Shown: piece by piece, positions 27,201 to 37,966 of the stretch | Layout of the letters: each line of letters begins with the position of its first letter | How positions within the stretch are numbered: the stretch's first letter is position 1 | Assembly (NCBI GenBank): GCA_019914995.1 | Contig: CM034126.1 | Coordinates: 6,701,001 to 6,765,000 of the forward strand | From: Acanthochlamys bracteata | Taxonomy: Eukaryota > Streptophyta > Magnoliopsida > Pandanales > Velloziaceae | Direction: 5' to 3' | DNA: 64,000 bases | Position numbers and translations under genes: made by a program | The notes under the pieces: model-generated | The model's database searches: none | What the model saw: only the letters and a program-made list of their open reading frames with translations | What the model was told of the DNA's origin: nothing

Positions 27201-29138
27201 TCAATTTATTATTGAAGAGTTTGGCCATGATAGATAGAAGCCTAGACAAACAGTGTTCTATCTATAGGAGAAGAAAAGTCAATTCTTCGATTCATTAACG
27301 TGCAAGAGAAAGCGATCCACAAGAGGGTTCACTTACCCACTGTCGGCTTCAAGCAACTATCGATGTAGACTGAGAACAAATCTAGTCTCGGCATCAATCC
27401 TATTCTTCTGTTCACTCATTAAAGAATTGGAGATTTAGATTGTTATTTGGTCTACTTTAGAACGCATGTAGAGACTCTTATTAGTTACATAAGCGGTCTC
27501 TGTGGACACATATGAGAGCAGTACTTTTCATTATTAAGACGAAAAACTTGAATAGAGTTCTAAAACATCAAAAGTGACGAGACAACAGTTACAAGGCCAC
27601 GTGGGAAACTTTTTAGAAGGAATATATTTTTATTGACACGAGAAGTGGTAGATGCTTCCAATCAAATTTATATTTTAAGAAATGTGGTTTCTTTTTCAAT
27701 TTAGTGATTAGTGAAATAATATAACTTTTACAAAATCTTTAGATTGACCCACCTTGAGTTTGTGGAAATGTTTATAACGCCAGCAAATAAGAGGAACTTT
27801 GCCAATTACATGATGTTTGATGAATTATGAATTCAGTTTAGTTTGGAAATGACTATGAGCTAATACACCGAATAGCAAAATACGAGTGAGCACAAGAATG
27901 AGACAGGGTTTTATGTGGCAAAGCTCCAAGGGAGGAAAGAAAACGTTAGAAAGAATGTTCTGTAGGAACTGAAGAAAGGGTCTTTGACTTGTACTTCTAG
28001 TCAATGTGCTTTTCAAGATGGCCTAGTTTGAAAGAACACGGGTATTGGAATGATCCTAACTGCATCCTCTATAAGTAGATTTCTACAGGTGGTCTTGATG
28101 AAGCACTTTCCTTTTCCATTTGAAACTAATTAGTCGCATCAAGATATCTTCCATAGGCAGCTTCAATTAATGCATGGTGTAATCCATGCATGGACATGCA
28201 CAAGCCATAGGCATATCAAACAATTATCCAACTTTGTACTTAGCTTTGAGGGACCTCGCCCTTTCACTTTAGCTCTTGTAACAGTTTCTTAAGCAGAATT
28301 ATGTTGTGGTCATCCCCCAAGTTTCCATCCCTTATTAGTTGTCATTCTTTGGGTAACATGCTACACGTAGGTCTGCATTATGTTAACATTTGATGAATCG
28401 TTTACATTGTTTCACTCCTACGAAAAGTGCTTCAAGTTTTTTTGTGGTGGGACTGGCGTTACATTGAGTTTCAACAAGTATCATTGTCGTCTTTCTGTTT
28501 GTAATGTAGTTTGCCACACCATCACGTGTTTGCATGTGACCTCAGATTTCCATGTCAACAGACTTATTGTTATTATCATTATCGTTATTATTACTTGAAA
28601 ATAGAATTTAAACTGTTTTTTTGCTGCAGGATCATCTTCTTTCATTCTCACTAGGAAATTTTTAGAGTACTGTATTATGGGCACCAACAATTTGCCTAGA
28701 CATCTTCTAATGTATCATGCAAATACACCATCCTCTCACACAGACTACTTCCATACTGTCCTTTGCAACTCTCCTCAGTTCAACGGAACTGTTGTCAATC
28801 ATGACTTGCACTATATTAAATTGGGAACTTCTGTGAAGAGGGAGATGCAGATGCTAACTGTGACCGACTTAATGAACCTGACTGAGAGCGGTGCAGCTTT
28901 TGGAAGAAAGTTTTCAAAAGATTATGTCCTTGACGTTATTGATAAGGAGCTCTTAAATCGTGCTCCAGAAACTATTGTTCCTGGAGGCTGGTGCTTGGGG
29001 AAGACTGGTGACCCGTGTTCTGTATGGGGAAATGCCGATATTCTAAAACCAAGCCCCCGTGTCAAGGATTTAGTTAAGCTTATTGTAGATCAACTAGATG
29101 ATTCAAATTTCTATTCAAATCGATGTATATGGGATTGA
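7287..29138 (+). CDS. GT14 beta-glucuronosyltransferase-like protein, four exons, 19.4-kb third intron
   Basis: Golgi type II glycosyltransferase of CAZy family GT14 (Core-2/I-branching domain). Arabidopsis relatives (GlcAT14 group) add glucuronic acid to arabinogalactan-protein glycans. Exons: 7287-7848, 8960-9035, 9130-9245, 28630-29138. Every junction is GT-AG and the phases fit (1, 2, 1), giving 1263 nt, or 420 residues plus TGA, a normal length for the family. A Ser-rich cytoplasmic tail precedes one membrane segment (about residues 27-44). Domain motifs follow in order: [45 protein letters not shown] across junction 1, [25 protein letters not shown], then the last-exon motifs. Intron 3 (9246-28629) has absorbed an Athila element and other debris. 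No coding lesion is visible. It converges with chalcone synthase downstream. A gene model could wrongly split it into two partial genes. Confidence 0.88.
9246..11613 (+). other. GT14 intron 3, proximal part
   Basis: Starts with a good donor (gtatgt). AT-rich, with scattered short open frames and no recognised domain on either strand. It is probably original intron plus degraded repeats. Confidence 0.5.
11614..11618. repeat. target-site duplication, left copy (AATTT)
   Basis: AATTT directly precedes the TG of the left LTR. The same five bases follow the CA of the right LTR at 20905-20909. This proves both outer borders of the element. Confidence 0.93.
11619..12920 (-). repeat. Athila 3' LTR
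   Basis: Starts tgatgtagataaaaccaac and ends cacattatca on +. Compared with the other LTR it has one extra copy of a gctaaatttgat unit near 12660. Near 12545-12570 (antisense) there is a ctataaaaagagg stretch, the likely TATA box of the element's promoter. Confidence 0.93.
12921..12935 (-). other. Athila polypurine tract
   Basis: On - it reads aagcttgggggtatt and abuts the 3' LTR. This is the expected primer for plus-strand DNA synthesis. A near copy of it lies internally at 13852-13866. Confidence 0.8.
12936..14186 (-). other. Athila post-pol non-coding region
   Basis: Between the integrase stop and the polypurine tract. No env-like open frame survives. At 13852-13866 (-) an aagcttggggggaga tract follows a gaggacaatgt segment, a duplicated polypurine-like block typical of long plant gypsy elements. 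The open frames on + here are accidental. Confidence 0.6.
14187..15158 (-). pseudogene. Athila integrase core and C-terminal domain
   Basis: 323-codon open stretch. It carries the DDE core: D in [11 protein letters not shown] in ISDGGKHF, and E in the helix after HPQTSGQIE. The Athila-specific [19 protein letters not shown] follows, then a C-terminal domain with [10 protein letters not shown]. The N-terminal zinc finger lies in the neighbouring frame at about 15130-15330, so a frameshift near 15115-15160 separates it from the core. The catalytic residues are kept. Confidence 0.88.
15113..15895 (-). pseudogene. Athila RNase H and integrase zinc finger
   Basis: RNase H segment: [62 protein letters not shown]. 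An HHCC finger follows ([12 protein letters not shown] ... CSKCDRCQ). The normal acidic Glu of the TEKE-like motif reads TMKK here. The upstream join to the reverse transcriptase is broken near 15900-15920, where the first RNase H strand is out of frame or stopped. Confidence 0.85.
15920..16831 (-). pseudogene. Athila reverse transcriptase, stop-interrupted
   Basis: N-terminal fingers at 16556-16831 ([46 protein letters not shown]) and palm at 15920-16444 ([13 protein letters not shown], then the active-site strand, then [14 protein letters not shown] and [12 protein letters not shown]). A single stop codon after LAEH (16554-16559) separates the blocks; the reading then continues in the same sense ([14 protein letters not shown]). 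The catalytic F-x-D-D strand reads [11 protein letters not shown], so the first of the two metal-binding Asp residues is Asn. With the stop, this copy cannot make active enzyme. Confidence 0.9.
16840..18366 (-). pseudogene. Athila gag C-terminal spacer and aspartic protease
   Basis: 508-codon open stretch. A Gln-rich spacer ([29 protein letters not shown]) leads into the retropepsin region, where the active site is [19 protein letters not shown], followed by [12 protein letters not shown] and [18 protein letters not shown] in place of DTGAS is usual for Athila. The stretch ends near 16840 where the reading passes to the next frame before the reverse transcriptase: a frameshift. Confidence 0.87.
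18415..19350 (-). pseudogene. Athila gag, frameshifted
   Basis: The N-terminal part (18949-19350) has the retrotransposon gag core: [47 protein letters not shown]. The reading breaks at FTQQ, continues one base off ([14 protein letters not shown]), and meets another stop near 18850. The C-terminal part (18415-18774) carries a CX2CX4HX4C zinc knuckle (Cys62, Cys65, His70, Cys75 of that stretch). The protease-containing frame begins about 50 bases further on. Confidence 0.87.
19589..19606 (-). other. Athila primer-binding site, tRNA-Asp
   Basis: On - it reads TGGCGCCGTTGCCGGGGA, six bases inside the 5' LTR. This is the complement of the 3' end of plant tRNA-Asp(GTC) including CCA, the usual Athila primer. 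Confidence 0.9.
19613..20904 (-). repeat. Athila 5' LTR
   Basis: Near-identical partner of 11619-12920, with the same TG...CA ends. It drives the element on -, that is, antisense to the GT14 gene. One repeat unit is missing relative to the other LTR. Confidence 0.93.
20905..20909. repeat. target-site duplication, right copy (AATTT)
   Basis: Matches 11614-11618 exactly. Confidence 0.93.
21990..22765 (-). other. unrecognised exon-like block with TATA box, inside GT14 intron 3
   Basis: On - a ctatatatatgcc TATA-like box (about 22730-22742) is followed by a leader, an ATG near 22615 and a gtaagg donor near 22550. A further open block, about 22055-22310, contains [36 protein letters not shown] and [13 protein letters not shown] and ends at a gtatgt donor near 22055. 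The composition is protein-like, but I do not recognise the family, and I see no intact long frame. It may be a decayed or captured gene. Low confidence. Confidence 0.3.
23380..24300 (-). mobile_element. Ty1/copia RNase H remnant
   Basis: The antisense reading gives [18 protein letters not shown] around 23840-23890, the copia RNase H G-Y-x-D-A-D-x-A motif. Flanking lines are in copia order but full of stops. No LTRs found. Old debris within the GT14 intron. Confidence 0.55.
24301..28629 (+). other. GT14 intron 3, distal part
   Basis: AT-rich non-coding DNA. 24700-25400 may hold further worn copia sequence. 26085-26155 contains a short direct repeat (gcaactttgga twice, each after a cgcc.gagc core). 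The intron ends with ttgctgcag at 28621-28629, a good acceptor. No gene seen. Confidence 0.5.
28630..29138 (+). CDS. GT14 gene, exon 4 (C-terminal third of the Branch domain)
   Basis: Starts after ctgcag and completes the split Gly codon of exon 3. It carries [59 protein letters not shown] and [17 protein letters not shown], all in the family order, and ends with TGA at 29136-29138. The last 170 residues have no lesion, which argues that the gene is still under selection despite the intron size. Confidence 0.9.
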
Positions 29139-29815
29139 TTAACGGTTTCATGTACATTTCTATTGCACGGGGCTTCTTCGTAGTTGTGGTTTTCTCACGA
29201 TGTTAGGCTCAGTTTTTCATAATGCTTACGGCGCTCAGTTATTCATAATGCATCCGTACGATATGCCCGCAATATATGTGTTTGTAAAAGATGGAGTATT
29301 GATTTGAATCGGGGATAAATGGATGCATCACGTGTGAGGCCTCTTTTGGTACGTCTGATGGGTATAGGTAAGTTTATTTTCACACAAAAATACTTGGTCC
29401 TAAATTATTAAAAATCATTTACTTTGATAGAGCGTGCGTATAGCAAGCACTTCTAGTGGGCTAATTAATGCGTTATGACGAGTTAGCTGTTGTATTGTCT
29501 TGTGGAGTTATGAGATCTGAACTTAATACACACATGTGCATAGCTAGTTCAGCATGTGTCCGGAATTATTTTACATAAGCAATGGAGACTCCACAGAGAG
29601 TAGTAAGACTTCTGAAGAGGTCCAATTTTTCTTGGTCAATAAATATGTGATATATAATGTAAAATTATAAAGGAATTTATCTTTATCAATAATTAATATT
29701 GCTCACACCATTCACTTTCATTCTTTTAAGTAGCTAGCTTATAGTTTCTCTCGTAACAGTACATGTGTTGCAATATAAACAATCCACACTAATAATTGAT
29801 CTAATTCCTTAATTA
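29139..29815. other. intergenic between convergent genes
   Basis: 677 bp between the GT14 stop and the chalcone synthase stop. It must contain both 3' UTRs. AT-rich near 29640-29800; no other feature seen. Confidence 0.7.
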
Positions 29816-31271
29816 TCAGTAGCTTGTGGGTACACTGTGAAGGATAACGGTCTCAACGGTGAGCCCTGGGCCGAAACCGAAGAGCACTCCCCACTCCTGT
29901 CCTTCGCCGGTCGTTGCCTTCCCTTCTTCCGCGGAGTTCCTCCTCATCTCATCTAGTATGAAGAGCACACAAGCACTCGACATATTCCCATACTCACTCA
30001 ACACGTTCCTTGTTGCCTTCAGCTTCTCTGGCTTCAGCCCGACTTTTGCTTCAACTTGGTCCAGTATCGCCGGACCACCGGGATGCGCCACCCAGAAGAT
30101 TGAGTTCCAGTCGTTTATACCCAGCGGCCCGAACGCTTCTTCTAAACTCTTGTCAATATTCTTCGATATGATAGAAGGCACGTCTTTCAGTAGGTGGAAC
30201 GTTAAACCCACTTCCCTCACATGCCCGTCGATCGCCCCATCACTATCCGGCATGATCGCTTGAGCTGCAGATACGATCTGGAATATCGGGTGTTCGACGT
30301 TGGTTATCGGATCGGAGCCGACGATCAATGCAGCTGCACCATCACCGAACAAAGCCTGGCCAACGAGGGAATCGAGGTGGGTCTCTGACGGGCCACGGAA
30401 AGTCATTGCAGTGATTTCCGAGCAGACGACGAGGACACGGGCCCCACGGTTGTTCTCGGCGAGGTCTTTCGCTAGACGGAGAACAGTGCCTCCAGCGAAG
30501 CAGCCCTGCTGGTACATCATGAGGCGTTTGACTGAAGGACGGAGGCCGAGGAGTTTGGTGAGTTGGTAATCAGCTCCAGGCATGTCGACGCCGGAAGTGG
30601 TGCAGAAGACGAGGTGGGTGATACGGGATTTGGGCTGACCCCATTCCTTAATGGCACGACTCGCCGCTTCCTTACCGAGCTTGGGGACCTCAACGACAAC
30701 CATGTCTTGCCTGACGTCAAGAGACGGAGCACTGTATGCGCAGACGCTCGGATTTTCCTTGAGGATCTCCTCTGTCAGGTACATGTATCTCTTCTTTATC
30801 ATTGACTTCTCACCTGAATCATGCAAAATTTATATGGACACTTAAAATTTCCGTTTTCATGCTTTACTGCTTGTTAATTTCTTTTAATATCGTTGTAAGA
30901 TTATTTATTCAAATTCTAGCAATTAAAACTTGCCGAGTATAAAGAAGAAACTATTAAGGGAAGTGTACCATAATATGGAACACGCTTATTTAACTGCAGA
31001 AAACAAAATGCATGCAAAAACTTTCAAGCTAAAATTACTAGCTGCGCCATTTCCTGATCAAGGCACATACAGAAGTGTACTTACACATTCGCTTGAACTT
31101 CTCCTTGAGGTCAACCTTGTCCTCACTGTTAGTGATACGGAAATAATAGTCAGGATAAGTGCTCTGATCCACTGCATTGGGCGGGGTTGCAGTGCCAATA
31201 GCAAGGATGGTTGCCGGACCGTCAGCTCTCTGTGATCGCCGGATAGCGTCGACGGTAGTTACGGCCACCAT
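29816..31271 (-). CDS. CHS: chalcone synthase (type III polyketide synthase), two exons
   Basis: Condenses p-coumaroyl-CoA with three malonyl-CoA to naringenin chalcone, the first committed step of flavonoid synthesis, in the cytosol. Exon 1 is 31271-31085 and exon 2 is 30813-29816, with a 271-bp intron. The junction splits a Cys codon T|GT (Cys63), the conserved CHS intron site. It encodes 394 residues, a normal length. The catalytic triad is present: Cys167 in QQGCFAGG, His306 in WVAHPGGPA, Asn339 in YGNMSSAC. Gatekeeper Phe218 (QALFGDG) and Phe268 ([12 protein letters not shown]) and the C-terminal GFGPG (375-379) are kept. All are offset by +3 from the standard numbering. The N-terminus ([25 protein letters not shown]) is CHS-like rather than stilbene-synthase-like. 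No lesion. CHS-like paralogues with altered starter use cannot be excluded from sequence alone. Confidence 0.95.
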
Positions 31272-31389
31272 GTTTGCTCAATGTACTAGTGTATAAACTG
31301 TCGGGTGTTATCGCGCGCTGCAAAGTTTTTTATATTGGAAAGAGTTGCGTGTTTCTGCTAGAGGTAATCTGGTACGAGAGAGTGCTCTT

Positions 31390-31397
31390 ATATATAA
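31390..31397 (-). promoter_or_regulatory. TATA box of chalcone synthase
   Basis: On - the sequence ccttTATATATAagag lies about 120 bp upstream of the ATG, a suitable distance for a leader of about 90 bp. Confidence 0.65.
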
Positions 31398-31431
31398 AGG
31401 TTTCAGAGAGGAAAGGAAGGTACAATTCAAG

Positions 31432-31489
31432 GGTGGTAGATGGGCACGTTTACAACCAACAAAGAAATGGAGACTGGTAGTGGCACGTG
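31432..31489 (-). promoter_or_regulatory. G-box and MYB-type sites of the chalcone synthase promoter
   Basis: CACGTG at 31484-31489 (palindromic G-box for bHLH/bZIP), ctaccacc on - at 31432-31439, and caaccaac on + at 31453-31460 (AC/MRE-like MYB sites) sit 35-100 bp upstream of the TATA box. A G-box next to a MYB site is the classical light and flavonoid-regulator module of CHS promoters. Motifs are seen; control by HY5 or MYB-bHLH factors is inferred. Confidence 0.65.
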
Positions 31490-31499
31490 AGCCTGCGCT

Positions 31500-32860
31500 T
31501 TAACTTGATCACTCACCAGTCCAATGAGATGCATGGTTAGCTCTTTCATGATTCATCTTCTAACTACACGTCTACGTTTAATTATTTGAAAAGTAGCATA
31601 CATACTACACGTCATATAATATTTGTAATTCAGCATTAAATAGTTCAATTTTATAAATAATTTACAATTTAAATAGAAAATTAGTCATATAGAGATATTG
31701 ATACGACCTAATATCATTGAAGTCATATATAATAAGGGTGATTTTGATAGAGTACATTAGTAAATTGAAATTTTAGCTGTGCATGAACGTCTAGGACTTT
31801 GTCATCCTTCACTTGTACTTTCTTGAAGCTGATTTTACAGAAAACTTTTGTCATTTTCTATTTAACATGCTTTTTTTTTATAGAATTAAAAGGGAGAAAC
31901 TGAAAGATAGGGTAGATAATATGAGAGAATGAATTCTTCCCAAATCATTTAGCGAAATATGAAAATGGTTGTTTAGGAACAGTTCCTAACATGTTTGCGT
32001 GGTGCGCCTATTGATCATAAAACATCGATGAGCGGTCAATCGTTAACAATCAGACTCCTTGTTTTTTCCTACCTAACTACTATATGTACTTTGGCGTAGG
32101 AAGCATTTACACGTCTATGAATTGCTAGTGCCATTTTTTCTTTTCATTATTTAGTTTTTCTTATATGTCAATATAGAGCTATCTTTAAATATGGTAACCT
32201 ACCCGCAGTATCGAATTTTTATTCTTCTTAAGTTATCCATTTTTATAAGGACTCTGGCAAAAAGGTCTACTCGCTAATACCAAAAAGAATATATTCGCTA
32301 ATTATTTCTTTATTAAAAATTTTGAATAATTAGAAATGATTAACTATTATATTATACTTAATCAAATATATTTTTTAAAGTCTTCACAGACTATGTAAAA
32401 TATCTAATTCATAATTATTAAAATGATGGTTCCTCAGAAATTAGTAAAGTATTTTCACTTTTATATAAAATTTAGAGCCTTTTTTTTTTGGCATGGATAA
32501 TTACTCTTAAATTACAAGCACTACATCAATTTTTAGTACGATACCAAATCCAGTGCCTCCTTTGAACTATTTACTAATCTTATTCGAATAGATTTTGGAA
32601 ACGTTTGTCTAAACTTTGTGAAACCAATTAAATTGAGAAAAACTATATAATAAAATTGATAATAATAATGAATAATTATTTATATTCAATAGCTATATAT
32701 ATATAAAATAATAATAAATTATCTAATAAATTTAATCAATATGAGATTAAAGAATATTCAACTAACCAAAATAAGATAGTTTTCTATACAAGTCCAAATA
32801 TAATTTAGCATGTCCTTAAACTCATAATGGATCAAGCAATATGAATTTATCCAATAATAT
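31500..32860. other. intergenic, upstream of chalcone synthase
   Basis: AT-rich sequence without a gene or a recognisable repeat family. Confidence 0.5.
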
Positions 32861-35800
32861 TTAAAATTTCGGTGTCGGGTGCAGTTTTGTGAAGAAATCT
32901 TCTAATTGATCAGTATAAATTACATATAGTAAAAGAATAATGACTCGTAGAAATTGCTCACGAACAAAATGATAATTAATCTCAATATATTTCATCCGTT
33001 CATAAAAATTTGGATAGCTAGTATCTGAATAGCATTTCGTTTGTCATAGTATAAAAGTGTATATCCTATAACATAATACTCATATCAAACAGTAATCTAC
33101 GCACATTAATAATTCTTCAAGTAGTAGAAACTACAACTCAATACTCTGCTTTTATGAAAGAACATACAATCACTATCTATTTTTTACTACGTCACGAGAT
33201 CGACGAATCACTAAAAAATAAATAGACACCTCTAGTACACCATCTGATTGTTTGATCACCTACTCAATCTGCATCTGAAAAGACTCGAAGCTCCAAATTA
33301 GATTTAGAGACATACGAAGTGAGTGAGTAATCGTATCCTGATGATATCAGAGAATTCAAAGCAATGCATTCTAATATATTGATCGAAGTGCAAAGACAAA
33401 CCGATTGACTAAATGAAAAATATCCGGCATCGTCAAACAAAGATATACAAACTCATCACTTAGTCGTATGTACCGATTAGGAACTGTGAGAAACTCACCA
33501 TCAGTGGGACGAAGATTTCTATGAAGCTTCATGAGGAGTGTTAGCTGTCGTATTATCTTATATATTTGATGATGCAATAATATTCGAGGATATTTTGCTG
33601 AAAAATAAGAATTCTTCTATCACCTTTAGCAATCTTTTTTTCAATCCAAAAAAATAACAAAAATTACTAAGATCTTTCATATGGAACTACTAACAATTAT
33701 GTCTTTCAGTTGCTAATGTTTTTGCTGAATTATTTTCTATTATAATTATATTATCCATATATAATAATAGAAGTATCAACCATTCCGGTGATGAACATAC
33801 AAATAAAAGGTGAACTTGAAAACTTTGCTAAAAAAATACTTCTATAACTACTCGTATAAAACACTTAAATCAAGCTATAAGAGTTTGTTTGAATACATAA
33901 ATAGCATGACGAAGGTAACATATATAACTTGATGGTGTAGAGAGATGTATAAGAGACTGCACATAAACGATCTCAAATAAAGTATATAAAAGAATGCCTT
34001 TTTTCATGTCAATCTGATAAAGAAGTTGCTGACATACGGCTAATAAATTACGAATTGGGTCATCTGAGCTAAAAGAGCAAATGATTCATCATAACCAATC
34101 TCATGCTCTTGAGTAAAAGTATGGGCAACAAGACGAGTCTTATATCGCTCAATAGATCCGTTATATTTATATTTGATTTTAAAGACTCATTTGCAATTAA
34201 CAGGCTGAACTCGCTCTGAAAGTGTAATAATATCTCAAGTATATGTTTGCTAAAAGGCATAACTCCTCTTTTATAGCTTCCTGCTACTCAGGATACTGAA
34301 TCGCCTTTGAGTAAGAACCAGACTATCTAGTAGTGTGTTATAGAAGTTAATAAAAAATTAAACTACTGAGAATAAGAAGATAATGTAGCAAAGATGAACT
34401 TGTCTGGTGGACTAGAACAATATGAGTTAAACCAATCAAGTGTTCGGTGAACTTATTGTGACTGACAAGTATGTGGCGGTAGATGTGAAGGTGATAATGA
34501 GGGTGAAGATCGTGAAATCGAAGTAAGGGAAGAACATCGAGAATTTTTATGTGCCATTGTTGGAACTATTATAAAATAGACTGTACTATTAGAGTAAAGT
34601 AAATGAGTTGAGTCATAGGAGACATTTGAATGTTAAGTAGAGGATTTCGAAATATGCATATCTAGTGGTGTTAAGAACTTGACATCAAAAGATGATATGG
34701 AGAAATAAGGTAAATTCTCAAAAAATGTGACATAGCGAGAAATACGAAGATGACGTACCAAAGGATTATAATAATGGTATCCCTTATGCTCGAAACTAAT
34801 ACCAATAAAATCACATTTGGCTGAAGAACATAATAAGTACATCCAAAAGTTCAAAACATGTTATGATCAAGAGGAGGTGAAAAAATACTTTCATGAGGGT
34901 TTTGTTAGATAAAACAGATGATAGAATGATAGTAATAAGATTAACTGAAATAAAAATTATCTCTGTCCAAAAATTTAAGATATCGAACAACATAATAAGA
35001 GAGCACGAGCAGTCTCCAATATGTGGTGATGCTTGCGTTATGCTACCACAGTATTCATTAGTACAAGGACACAACTATTGAAAAAGAGTTTCATGAGATT
35101 GTAAGATGATTCTTATGGTAGATGACAGATACTCACGAGCGCAATCAGAACGAAAAATTTTAATTCTAATGTTAAACTGAGTATGGATCATAATAGTAAA
35201 TATGCTATAAATAGAAGAAAGATTTGACCAATTACGTATGAGAAGTAGTCAAGTGTAATCATTAATAAAGTATACATAATAGAGAAATCAGTCATAGACT
35301 GAATAGGAATATGACCAAAATATTACATGAACTAACTAAAAAAACTTTTAGATGAACTTTTAAGGAAAGGTAAAGCTAAATGTTTTGTCAATTTATAATT
35401 TATAAATTCAGATGGTGAAGAAATAAACACTTGATTGAGAGTTCCACCTTAAAATAAATTTTTTAGTCAAGATTAAAAATATGACCCAAACGTTTGTGCC
35501 ACAAATCGGTGATAGATGAAACAATATTAGCACAACTTATAGTGAAAGAATTAAACACATAAATATGAAGATATTTTAAATGATACAGTCCTCCCTTTCT
35601 ACGAGCATAACCAATCATTTGGCAAGTATGATGGTCCTTTATAGTGCATATAAGAGAATAAAAAATAACAATAAATCTACTCTCACAAACATTAATGAGA
35701 TAAGATTAAAAATAATGCGTGACATATGTATGACAAAAGGGTATTGTAAGAGTATCTAAATGATACATCTAGGTTTAGTAATGAATAACTAAGAACTATC

Positions 35801-36000
35801 GGCTGTGTGTAGGATAAAAATAATGATGGTAAAAATATAATGTTGGATAGCAAAGATTGATTCGAATTCATATATTGAGAAGTATCATAATTTAATATTC
35901 AAAAAGAAAACATACATAGAGAGGCAAAAAATTCAAATAAAGAGGAGTAAATAAACGCATGCTGTTGTTGAGGCTATAACTCTAATTGAGTAACACGATA
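32860..36000 (-). mobile_element. heavily decayed Ty1/copia polyprotein
   Basis: The antisense reading follows the copia pol order. Near 35460-35560 is a gag-pre-integrase-like block (HRFVAQTFGSYF, compare LWHxRLGH). Integrase debris lies at 34200-35400. Near 34000 is a reverse-transcriptase start (QIDMKKGILLYTLFEIVYVQ), near 33720-33900 are a Y-x-x-KQ-like block and LLLLYMDNIIII (the YVDD strand mutated to YMDN), and near 32900-33100 is RNase H (LLYYDKRNAIQI). Stops and shifts are everywhere and no LTR pair is apparent. It separates the CHS and UGT genes. Confidence 0.65.
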
Positions 36001-37966
36001 CTGAATATCTGCATAATCTGGAGAGATCCACTAGTTGTCGGTGCACTATCAATGTCAAGTGCATAACGATGTTGAGAGCAAGTTTACTAATCTTTCGCCT
36101 TCATTCGCTCCGAAGACTGTGGAAGTAAATATTAATAAAGTTAAAAATAACTATCAATAAGATGATCCGACTTGTGACATGAGAATAAAAAAAACTTATA
36201 CTAATGACAAATTGAGTCGAATCTTTTTAGGCCGAATTAGATTGGACCGAATCTGAATTAAAATTATTTTTTGAATTTGATGATAAAAAATAAAATTTTA
36301 ATTTGATTGAAATATAAAAAAATTTCATAATCGAATGATTTTGATAGCATGAAATGAATTAAATTGAAAAAAAATATATGATACAAGTGATGATAATAAT
36401 TGATTATTATTGTAATCTAATATTTATATATATACAGCTTATAATAATAGACTATATAACAAATTTAATCGATATTAAAGTAAAGAATATTAAACGGATC
36501 TAAAAAGGGCCTATATACTACCCAAAACATAACTTAACACTTTGTAATTCAATTTCTTTTCAAATAAATATTTCATATTTTTAAATAAATTTTATATAGT
36601 ATTTTAAGAATTATTTTAAATTTTAAAAAGTATAAAAAAGTACTAATAATATAATTTGTAACTACCATTTCTTAAGGTTTTTCTATAAATAATGTAGTTT
36701 TTGAATTAATTCTACTCTTCAAAAACAATTAATAGTAAAGCGATACTTTTTTATTTCTATTATTAATTCATTATTTGGAAAGTTAATGGCGACCGACTCC
36801 TGTCAACGAATTGTTTCCATCAATTTGGTTTTCGGAAATCAATTATTTTTTAACGAAAAACTATAAATAATTTCAAATCTTTCAAGCAAATTATAATCTT
36901 TATCTCCTATTATGTTTATTTTAGTTTTTTAACTGAAGGAATTAATATGTTGAAAAACTTTAAATATTAAATTTCATTTTTGCGCGTAAATTGTCCTTAC
37001 CTGTTTTTGATCATGTATTTCTTTACTTTTGGAAAACAAAGTGCTAAGTGATATTGAACTAATTTACTTATATTGAAATGAAAATATTGAACTTATGATG
37101 TATGTCCATTTGCTACCGCATATGTAAAATGAGTAGAAAGTTGATTATATTATTGACCTTATTTGCAGCTTTTCAATAAACTGGGAATTATTCATTTAAT
37201 TTTCATGGTAATCAAACGCCCAACAAATTTTTCGGGACGGCGTTCTTAAACAACACCTGTTCTTAACATCATGCACACTGTTTTAGAGAACGTTTGAAAA
37301 ATATTTAATAAAATAAAATTTTGATGTAAATAATATTTATATATATTTTAGAGAACAAAGTCAAATTTTATATAAAAATAATTAATGTTGATAAAAAATT
37401 ATTATTATGAAATATAATTTTTGTTAAACTTTTTAATAAAGTTTATATAATATTTAAAATATAAAATTAAAATTAAAATGAAACGATTTTGAAGTTACTA
37501 CCAGACGGTGCTTTTAAACTAATTCATCAAATATAATCCAATCAAACACGTTGGTTTGGACTAACCCTACTCTTCTTTTCGAAATTCTCGTGTTTAAGCT
37601 CAATCGTTCCGCAATCCGTTCCGTAAAGTTTGGACGTCATCCAGAAGATACATGTTTTTCGTTTGGAAAGTGCAATTAGTGCAATCTTTTTATTCTAACA
37701 TTTGAACTGCTTAATATATAAACCGTCTTTTTACTAACACATGAATTTGTTGTCTTTTTACTAACACATGAATCTGAATCATCGCCCAGAAACATTATCG
37801 GTGTCTGGAAACTGAGAAAACTTTATACTCCAGAATTTGCTTGAGAGAAGTATTGCCTATCTCTCCCCAACAAGAGAGATTGTTTGTAGCAGATCCATAT
37901 AAAGAAAAATTAAAATTGTTTTACCAAATTCAGATTCAGGAATTATTCATCAAAGGCAATCATCTT
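36001..37966. other. intergenic, AT-rich
   Basis: No gene. 37280-37520 is an A/T core with weakly complementary edges and may be an old MITE, but I could not define its ends. This region contains the UGT 3' flank. Confidence 0.4.

Noticed and set aside
29859-30845. Several + frames opposite chalcone synthase exon 2
   Set aside because: Antisense shadows of the conserved CHS coding sequence.
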